Assembly: GCA_937973565.1 (NCBI GenBank)
Contig: CALJKQ010000011.1
Location: 1-12,576 of the forward strand
Direction: 5' to 3'
DNA: 12,576 nucleotides
Origin: an uncultured Saprospiraceae bacterium
GTDB lineage: Bacteria; Bacteroidota; Bacteroidia; Chitinophagales; Saprospiraceae
Below, one piece after another: positions 7,984 through 12,576 of this stretch (its first letter is position 1; every line of letters starts with the position of its first letter). The translations under genes were made by a program, and so were the position numbers. The notes below the pieces were generated by a model that was not told the DNA's origin, ran no database searches, and saw only the letters and a list, made by a program, of their open reading frames with translations.

Positions 7984-9519
7984 ATGAGAGGAATAGTTAC
8001 TGCGGTTATATTGACTATTACAAGCTTTGCTTTGTATTGCCAGATAGGCTTCAATAAAAAATTCAATTTGGGTAAAAGCAATGCCTTTTTGGGCAGTACT
8101 ATCAATAATGATACGCTACTGGTATTGGGTTCCACCACGGATTATAAAAATGGTTGGCAGTTTAATGCCATTGCCATTGATACAAATGGGATAATAATCA
8201 ATGAGAATAATTATGAAAAAGATTCCTTTCAAATATTATCCTGGGGAGGATATAATTCAAAATTACTAATTAGTAATAATAGTAACAAAAATATAGCAAT
8301 AATAGACGAAAGTCACCGAAGAGAATTACAAATTTATTTTTTTGACAACAATGGTAAGATTATTAAAAAAAGTACTTTTGCGATTGCAAAAGTCAATGAG
8401 AATTATATTTATTTTGGAGTGCTAAAGGTTTCAGACGGTTATTTGATTTCGGGTCAGGTGCAATATTCTTCAACTACAGTCAAATCCTTCATTTTAAAGA
8501 TTGATCAGGAAGGAAATAAAATTTATCTTAAATTTTACGGGGAAATGGATTTTTGGTTTTCCGGTAGTACTCTGTACCATTCTCCAATCAATGAGAATGA
8601 GGTTGTGCTTTATGGTAGTTACAACAGTCAAGGTTTTGGACATGTTGCTTTCTTTCACATTGACCACAAAACAGGAAATGTAGGTAGAATAGATAAAGTG
8701 CCAGGTCAAACAAAAAATATTGTTAAACCCTATTCAATATATTATAGCAGTCATTTCAACTCTCCAATCGGTTTGGGCATCATGTCAAATGAAAATCAAA
8801 CCGAATTGCTCCCAGCTTTGGTTGTATTTAATGATAGCTTTAAAGTGGTTAGAAAAGACTATTTTGGTATCAATGCCGATCAGAGGTACAATGGAGGTGA
8901 TGTAGAAGAACCCTATCAATCAGCTCAAGATGAGGAAGGTAATATTTATGTGGCTACTATCCAGCTCCTTCCATTTAATGAAATTGAACCGCTTTATCAG
9001 GTAATAGAAGCGCTGTCTATTACTAAATTTGATAAAGAGCACAACCATCTTTGGACCACTATAGATACCGTATTTCACGACGGCATGTACCATGGTTATG
9101 CAGGTTATCTATCCGGAGTTTCTGTGTCTTCCAGTGGAAGTGTATTTATCACAGGATATTATGCGGGCCCCAACCCCGATGATGGAGGAATTTGGAGGAA
9201 CACTGCTTATCTGCTTAAATATGACAAGGACGGCTGTAAAGTGGGAGGTTGCAGATTGGTAAATGCAGATGAAGATGTATTAAGTTATGAACAGCCAAAG
9301 ATATTCCCAAATCCTGCAAAAGACAAGGTATATATTGAGTTGCCTAAATCATCTCAATCTTGCCATTTATCCATTTTGAATGCTTCAGGCCAAACCCAAG
9401 TACAGCACAAGAATTATTGCCTTCAGGAATTAGATATTTCTGCACTTGCAGCTGGTTTATATATACTAAAAATAGAAAGTGGCGGAATAGTTTATAATAA
9501 AAAGATTGTAAAACTCTAA
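7984..9519 (+). CDS. Secreted T9SS-sorted protein, paralog B (511 aa)
   Basis: ATG 7984 opens a Sec signal peptide (MRGIVTAVILTITSFALYC, then QIGFNKKF). The body matches paralog A with no net length change: the first 193 residues are a little over half identical by eye, residues about 194-370 are identical, and the rest up to KVGGCRLVNA is nearly identical. The same beta-strand units suggest a propeller-like fold, with no catalytic residues recognised. The C-terminal T9SS sorting domain (PNP at 442-444, ending NKKIVKL) is clearly different from those of paralog A and the M43 protein. No obvious hairpin terminator follows this gene. Likely a surface or secreted protein of unknown function that arose by tandem duplication. 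Confidence 0.9.
   Translation: MRGIVTAVILTITSFALYCQIGFNKKFNLGKSNAFLGSTINNDTLLVLGSTTDYKNGWQFNAIAIDTNGIIINENNYEKDSFQILSWGGYNSKLLISNNSNKNIAIIDESHRRELQIYFFDNNGKIIKKSTFAIAKVNENYIYFGVLKVSDGYLISGQVQYSSTTVKSFILKIDQEGNKIYLKFYGEMDFWFSGSTLYHSPINENEVVLYGSYNSQGFGHVAFFHIDHKTGNVGRIDKVPGQTKNIVKPYSIYYSSHFNSPIGLGIMSNENQTELLPALVVFNDSFKVVRKDYFGINADQRYNGGDVEEPYQSAQDEEGNIYVATIQLLPFNEIEPLYQVIEALSITKFDKEHNHLWTTIDTVFHDGMYHGYAGYLSGVSVSSSGSVFITGYYAGPNPDDGGIWRNTAYLLKYDKDGCKVGGCRLVNADEDVLSYEQPKIFPNPAKDKVYIELPKSSQSCHLSILNASGQTQVQHKNYCLQELDISALAAGLYILKIESGGIVYNKKIVKL
8563..9095 (+). repeat. 533-base identical repeat, copy 2 (inside paralog B)
   Basis: Identical to 6957-7489 with a constant offset of 1606 bases. The identity starts after CTG/CCG (paralog A/B) and ends at CATGG, where the next base is C in A and T in B. 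Long direct repeats in tandem could also support deletion or fusion of A and B by recombination. Confidence 0.93.
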
Positions 9520-9633
9520 GATTGGTTTTCACTATTTAAAAAAGATTAGGGATTGCTATGAAAAAATTGATTTTTGGTAAAATAGATATGTACTTCGTTT
9601 TAACAATTGTAAAGTGAGCACATTTTAAACTGT

Positions 9634-9678
9634 AAATCAGTATAACCAAAATCAGTACATCCAAAATCGGTACATCAC
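9634..9678. repeat. Three tandem 15-base repeats at the 3' end of the kinase gene
   Basis: Units AAATCAGTATAACCA (9634-9648), AAATCAGTACATCCA (9649-9663) and AAATCGGTACATCAC (9664-9678) are near-identical. The last overlaps the kinase stop codon (9675-9677 on the minus strand). The repeat lies between two converging genes. It is an imperfect minisatellite-like repeat with no clear role. Confidence 0.6.
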
Positions 9679-10448
9679 CAGACAATCGTACTTACCATAT
9701 TGTCTTGCTGGCGCTGGTGGCTAAGAGATCCATTAATGCTGAGGATGCGTTTGTTCATATTATACAGGCCGTTGCACTGTGCATCAATCATTGATGGGTC
9801 AAAGCCTTTTGCCCCGACCTCGGTAAATATAATTTTGGTTTGGGGTTGAGCATAAATGTCGATATGTATGGCTTCGCACTGGGCGTATTTGATGGCATTG
9901 TGCAGCAACTCTTTGATGATCAGAAACAGTACCCTTCTTTTTTCTCCGTATAGTGGAAAGGTCGTTTGAGCAGTATAATCGTTAAAAACCAATGGCATTT
10001 GGTAGGTCTCAAGGTATTCACTGGCATATCTTCGGATATAAGCTACCAGACTTTCGGTATTATCAAAACGGGAATTCATTGCCCAGATGATTTCTCCCAT
10101 GTTTTGCACCAGTTCATTGGAATAAGCTGCAATCTTGGAAATCTCAGCTTTTTCTTCTTCTGACGCAAAACGCATGGCTTTTTCGGCGAGGTATTGGATG
10201 CGGGTAAGACCGGACCCCAGGTCGTCGTGCATTTCGGAAGAAATACGGGTACGCTCTGCTTCGAGGGCTGTTTGTTTTTCGATGATGAGTGCTTGCTCTC
10301 GCAACTGAGCATCCTTGGCTGCCGTCTCGGCCTGGTGTTTCTTTTTTTGGTAGGCCAGAAAAAACCAGATCAGGATAGCAGAAAGGATGAGGGGCATCAC
10401 AAAGGATGCTAGGATGATGTTGTAGATGGTGCTTCCTTCGGCGTACAT
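9675..10448 (-). CDS. Short sensor histidine kinase, HisKA_3 / NarX-like family, 257 aa
   Basis: One membrane segment (about residues 9-32, IILASFVMPLILSAILIWFF) is followed by a coiled linker (33-65). Next is the dimerisation/phosphoacceptor motif ERTRISSEMHDDLGSGL with His74, the conserved GEIIWAMN segment (118-125), and an ATPase domain with the N box IIKELLHNAIKYA (Asn184) and a G2-like NGLYNMNKR (226-234). The usual G1 motif D-x-G-x-G is replaced by EVGAKG (210-215), and the C-terminal Gly-Thr region is poorly kept, so ATP binding may be impaired. There is no large sensor domain. The preceding 7-TM gene overlaps the start by 40 bases and may provide sensing. No response regulator is in the window. 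The kinase is visibly richer in G+C than its two operon partners. Confidence 0.88.
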   Translation of the reverse strand: MYAEGSTIYNIILASFVMPLILSAILIWFFLAYQKKKHQAETAAKDAQLREQALIIEKQTALEAERTRISSEMHDDLGSGLTRIQYLAEKAMRFASEEEKAEISKIAAYSNELVQNMGEIIWAMNSRFDNTESLVAYIRRYASEYLETYQMPLVFNDYTAQTTFPLYGEKRRVLFLIIKELLHNAIKYAQCEAIHIDIYAQPQTKIIFTEVGAKGFDPSMIDAQCNGLYNMNKRILSINGSLSHQRQQDNMVSTIVW

Positions 10449-11047
10449 ATGATTGCTCCTAAATATCCTAAAGATAAAAATATGTTACCAATGAGCAAAA
10501 TTGATTGATAAATATCTTCGACTTGTGCATCTAAAATCAAAGTATTTGATAGGAATAATAGCGGAAAACAGGATGTAAAATAGGATACTACTCCAACAGT
10601 GAAATAAAAATGAGGTGATTTAATTAGATAGTTTATTGGTGCACTATTGTAAACAATGTTTTGAAGATACTTAAATATCAGAAATAAGATTAAAAACATT
10701 CCAAAAATATAAGTCAAAGAATCAATGCTGGCATTTGAATAGTTACTTATATTATACATCCAAAATACCAACCAAGCCATAAAGAGGTAAAGGAATAGTT
10801 TTTTATTTTTTCTATCCGGGAGAACTTTGAAATAATAATGAAAATAAAAAACAATACAACCATTTGCGAAAATATTGTACGGAATCACATTATTGCCATA
10901 GTGTTTCGCATAAAAATAACTAAAAAATACTTCAAATATGATCACGAAGTAAATGAGTAAAGCAATATTATTAAGTTTATAGCCAAATTTAATAACGGCC
11001 ACAATAGCTGTTATAATATTGATAAATTCGTATGGATCAATATCCAT
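10409..11047 (-). CDS. Seven-transmembrane protein, possible sensor partner of the kinase (212 aa)
   Basis: About seven hydrophobic helices can be drawn, near residues 8-25, 27-47, 54-73, 83-101, 109-128, 146-167 and 184-203, followed by a short tail ending KEAPSTTSS. Many Tyr, Phe, Ile and Asn residues and no enzymatic motif are visible; the family was not recognised. Its ATG lies one base after the stop of the upstream gene, and its 3' end overlaps the kinase start by 40 bases, so the three genes are very probably co-transcribed and perhaps translationally coupled. A role as the membrane sensing subunit of the short kinase is inference from the context. The base composition is strongly AT-rich compared with the kinase. 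Confidence 0.75.
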   Translation of the reverse strand: MDIDPYEFINIITAIVAVIKFGYKLNNIALLIYFVIIFEVFFSYFYAKHYGNNVIPYNIFANGCIVFYFHYYFKVLPDRKNKKLFLYLFMAWLVFWMYNISNYSNASIDSLTYIFGMFLILFLIFKYLQNIVYNSAPINYLIKSPHFYFTVGVVSYFTSCFPLLFLSNTLILDAQVEDIYQSILLIGNIFLSLGYLGAIICTPKEAPSTTSS

Positions 11048-11048
11048 T

Positions 11049-11630
11049 TTAATTCAACAGGAATTTATCGTTGGGGCAATTTTTAGGACATAAGCCACCA
11101 AAATTGTAAATGAAATTTGTATCAACTGTAAGTGAATCTATTCCAGGTTGAATTATTATAGTTGTTTGATATGGGTGTTTATCTGTAGCCCCATATCTAC
11201 CCAAATAGGCATAAAATCCAGCAAATTTAAGCTGTTTTTCTGGGTCATATATATTTTCTAGATTTTTTTGTTTCATTAAGCTACCTAGAATTTTTGAAAT
11301 TTCGAACCATACGGCTTTAGTTGAATCTCTATTGGAGGAATTAGAGATATTGGACCTATAATTTGATGTAATTTGTTTTGCAGGATTTGGATCTATTTTT
11401 TCTGTTGGTGGTGACATTTTTTTAAAGTACGATTCAAATAGTTTTAATCTTTTTAACTCGTCGTTTAAATCTTCAAGCTCTTCCAAGGGATTTCTAAAAA
11501 AATTATCCTCATGAAGGCTCTGTTTTTTACTGAATGCCGCATTTATGCTTTTAATTCTTAGTATAAATATAATATTTAGAGCCAATGAGAATGCCAAAAC
11601 CAGTGAAATTATAATTAATATATTTTTCAT
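11049..11630 (-). CDS. Membrane-anchored protein of unknown function, 193 aa
   Basis: An N-terminal hydrophobic segment (residues about 4-26, ILIIISLVLAFSLALNIIFI) looks like an uncleaved anchor. It is followed by a charged, probably coiled-coil stretch (about 50-70, LEELEDLNDELKRLKLFESY), a Ser/Asn-rich linker (about 85-105) and a compact C-terminal part with GFYAYLGRYGATDKHPY, a beta-rich TTIIIQPGIDSL and a final YNFGGLCPKNCPNDKF with two cysteines spaced as CPKNC. I do not recognise the family. Eight A precede the ATG on the coding strand, in line with the A-rich starts of Bacteroidota. It is the first gene of the apparent three-gene operon with the 7-TM protein and kinase, so a role in the same signalling unit is plausible but unproven. 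Confidence 0.75.
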   Translation of the reverse strand: MKNILIIISLVLAFSLALNIIFILRIKSINAAFSKKQSLHEDNFFRNPLEELEDLNDELKRLKLFESYFKKMSPPTEKIDPNPAKQITSNYRSNISNSSNRDSTKAVWFEISKILGSLMKQKNLENIYDPEKQLKFAGFYAYLGRYGATDKHPYQTTIIIQPGIDSLTVDTNFIYNFGGLCPKNCPNDKFLLN

Positions 11631-11814
11631 TTTTTTTTAATGCAAGATATTGTTTGATAATATTTTTTGCAATATAACTTTTGTTACGCTAACAGATTTC
11701 AAATTCGGACCAAATTTTCAAAAAATCCCATTGGTATTGCATTTAAAATCATCAAATTAGATTTAATCTTAAGGTGTTTTTTTTAAAGGGTGCAATTTTA
11801 ATAAATACGTGCCG

Positions 11815-11846
11815 TGGTAGAGACGCAATATATTGCGTCTCTACCA
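11815..11846. repeat. 32-bp perfect palindrome
   Basis: The half TGGTAGAGACGCAATA is followed directly by its exact reverse complement. A decayed copy of its central 28 bases sits at 12034-12061. The core GTAGAGACGC...GCGTCTCTAC resembles palindromic intergenic repeats I recall from Bacteroidota and other genomes; I cannot verify this here. No gene is encoded. Confidence 0.85.
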
Positions 11847-11876
11847 ATGACCCCGTTGGAACAAAACAGGGATACA

Positions 11877-11925
11877 CACATTTTGACCCCGACAACATCT
11901 GCGCCGTTGTCGGGGTCAAAATGTG
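11877..11925. repeat. 20-bp perfect stem hairpin with 9-base loop
   Basis: CACATTTTGACCCCGACAAC (11877-11896) pairs perfectly with 11906-11925 around the loop ATCTGCGCC. The stem is GC-rich in its inner half and directly abuts a second hairpin with a T-run. This is longer than most terminators and suggests a structured RNA or a palindromic repeat element. Confidence 0.85.
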
Positions 11926-11949
11926 GGACACCATCGGTGTCCTTTTTTT
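11926..11949 (+). terminator. Intrinsic terminator-like hairpin, plus strand
   Basis: GGACACC, loop ATC, GGTGTCC, then seven T. The form is that of a rho-independent terminator reading left to right, but no plus-strand gene ends just upstream; neighbouring genes are on the minus strand. It may end a small RNA or be part of a repeat element containing the preceding hairpin. Confidence 0.65.
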
Positions 11950-11957
11950 GAATATTG

Positions 11958-11975
11958 GGTCGAAAAAAATCGACC
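11958..11975. repeat. Small 6-bp inverted repeat with A-loop
   Basis: GGTCGA and TCGACC flank six A. It adds to the hairpin cluster; on its own it would be unremarkable. Confidence 0.4.
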
Positions 11976-12033
11976 TATGGGTGAAAATGGAAATGGGATG
12001 ATGGTAAACGGGGAACCTGTTTGTGAGGTCGTC

Positions 12034-12061
12034 GTAGAGACGCAATATTTTGCGAGTCTAC
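12034..12061. repeat. Decayed second copy of the GTAGAGACGC palindrome
   Basis: The left half GTAGAGACGCAATA matches the perfect copy at 11815-11846 exactly; the right half (TTTTGCGAGTCTAC) differs from it at three bases, so the hairpin is imperfect. Its last base is the first base of the neighbouring minus-strand stop triplet (12061-12063), so the element touches the end of the beta-helix gene. Confidence 0.75.
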
Positions 12062-12576
12062 TAATATTTTCTGAATCCAACATTTCCAATGGTTTTTACC
12101 GTTCCTGTGGCGGTATTCCACAATGCCGAGCTGGATGGAATGGCATTTGTTTTGTCAAAAAGTATCACATTGTCTAATGTCAAATCTCCGCGGTTTTTTA
12201 TGGATCGTCCCTGGGTTCCTGTCTCTGAATAAATGTTTATGTATTTTAAATACAGGGATTTGCCGGGAGGAATGTCGAATACACTGGTTGTATTGACCCC
12301 GAGGATATTGAATTGTGAACTTTGTGTTTGTAGGATGCTAAGATTTTTGTTGACAGGTAATGGTGTATTCAGTACCTGAAGTGTGGTGCCGGCAAGGTTG
12401 GATGCAAAGAAAATGGTGTCTGTGGCATTGGCGCATTCCATTGCCCATCGCAGGCAACCTGGTACATTGTCTGAGGTAGTTGTTACCGATGATGGGCAAC
12501 TTATGCATGAAATATTGGATGTCCAGCCTGATTCTGTAATTGAACCATCACTGCAGAATCTAAAGGTGAGGCAGCC
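12061..12576 (-). CDS. C-terminal part of a secreted beta-helix / CSLREA-like protein (partial)
   Basis: The frame is open from the right edge to TAG at 12061-12063, 171 residues. It contains SDNVPGCLRWAMECANATDTIFF (visible in pieces: VPGCLRWA, ECANATDTIFF), close in pattern to the 'GpGSLRqAi..AN...dtI.F' start of CSLREA/parallel beta-helix surface proteins. Short strands follow (LPVNKNLSIL, LYLKYINIY, RGDLTLDNVILF) that fit helix turns. An internal ATG at 12439-12441 starts in the middle of this motif and is not the true start. The protein ends NVGFRKY without a T9SS sorting domain, and its stop abuts a palindromic repeat, so the original C-terminus may have been lost. The 5' part lies outside the window. 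Confidence 0.8.
   Translation of the reverse strand, partial: GCLTFRFCSDGSITESGWTSNISCISCPSSVTTTSDNVPGCLRWAMECANATDTIFFASNLAGTTLQVLNTPLPVNKNLSILQTQSSQFNILGVNTTSVFDIPPGKSLYLKYINIYSETGTQGRSIKNRGDLTLDNVILFDKTNAIPSSSALWNTATGTVKTIGNVGFRKY

Larger units (their letters stand above)
11631..12060. other. Gene-free stretch with strong hairpins, flanked by a repeated palindrome
   Basis: No credible gene lies between the anchored-protein start and the end of the beta-helix gene. Short frames here in both directions run through palindromes and are not coding. The right 250 bases hold a 32-bp perfect palindrome, a 20-bp stem hairpin, an intrinsic terminator-like hairpin, a small AT-loop hairpin and a decayed copy of the first palindrome. 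The left part (11631-11800) is AT-rich and should contain the promoter of the three-gene minus-strand operon, but no exact -7 box was found. Confidence 0.6.

Noticed and set aside
9558..9617. 19-codon frame MKKLIFGKIDMYF between the convergent genes
   Set aside because: Too short and without support.
9634..9678. CRISPR array
   Set aside because: Units are 15 bases, directly adjacent and without spacers; this is a simple tandem repeat.
11752..12177. Several short open frames on both strands across the hairpin cluster
   Set aside because: They run through perfect palindromes and overlap one another; the peptides are translations of repeat DNA.
12061..12441. ATG at 12439-12441 as the start of a complete 126-residue protein
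   Set aside because: The frame is open to the window edge, and the conserved VPGCLRWAMECAN motif spans this Met, so the gene begins outside the window.

Overview
The window looks like a chromosomal accessory region of a Bacteroidota bacterium, probably from the Saprospirales or a related group (inference). The basis is three proteins with C-terminal type IX secretion system (T9SS) sorting domains carrying the P-N-P motif, a lipoprotein with a Bacteroidota-type surface export signal, A-rich sequence in place of Shine-Dalgarno sites, and matches to the Bacteroidota -7 promoter box. No phage, plasmid, CRISPR or tRNA/rRNA signal was seen.

Layout. 1-1560 (+): the tail of an unrecognised gene, then a 482-residue all-helical protein. 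1562-2020 (-): a small surface lipoprotein whose stop codon lies one base from the stop of the converging neighbour. 2021-3074: about 1 kb with no convincing gene but with short perfect inverted repeats. 3075-9519 (+): three secreted proteins in tandem. These are a large M43 metallopeptidase / beta-helix protein, then two paralogous secreted proteins (A and B), with a strong intrinsic terminator after each of the first two. 9675-11630 (-): an apparent operon of a membrane-anchored coiled-coil-like protein, a 7-TM protein and a short HisKA_3-type histidine kinase, with no response regulator in view. 11631-12060: a gene-free stretch with long perfect hairpins, bracketed by two copies of one palindrome. 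12061-12576 (-): the 3' part of a beta-helix / CSLREA-like secreted protein that runs off the right edge.

Most interesting observations. (1) The M43 peptidase has nine consecutive G at 3102-3110. As written, the ATG at 3075 is out of frame and the gene lacks a complete signal peptide. Removing one G (or adding two) joins that ATG to the gene and creates a convincing signal peptide. This looks like a phase-variable switch of a T9SS-secreted protease, or a homopolymer sequencing error. (2) Paralogs A and B share 533 identical bases in their middle while both flanks have diverged, the mark of recent gene conversion. (3) Paralog A has the same type of sorting domain and downstream terminator as the unrelated M43 gene, whereas B has a different sorting domain, suggesting exchange of 3' secretion modules. 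(4) The 7-TM protein and the kinase look like a split sensor whose kinase has a degraded ATP-binding G1 box.

Together the region appears devoted to surface and secreted functions (peptidase, probable adhesin or propeller-like proteins, surface lipoprotein, beta-helix protein) that vary by homopolymer slippage and recombination, next to a sensory operon.
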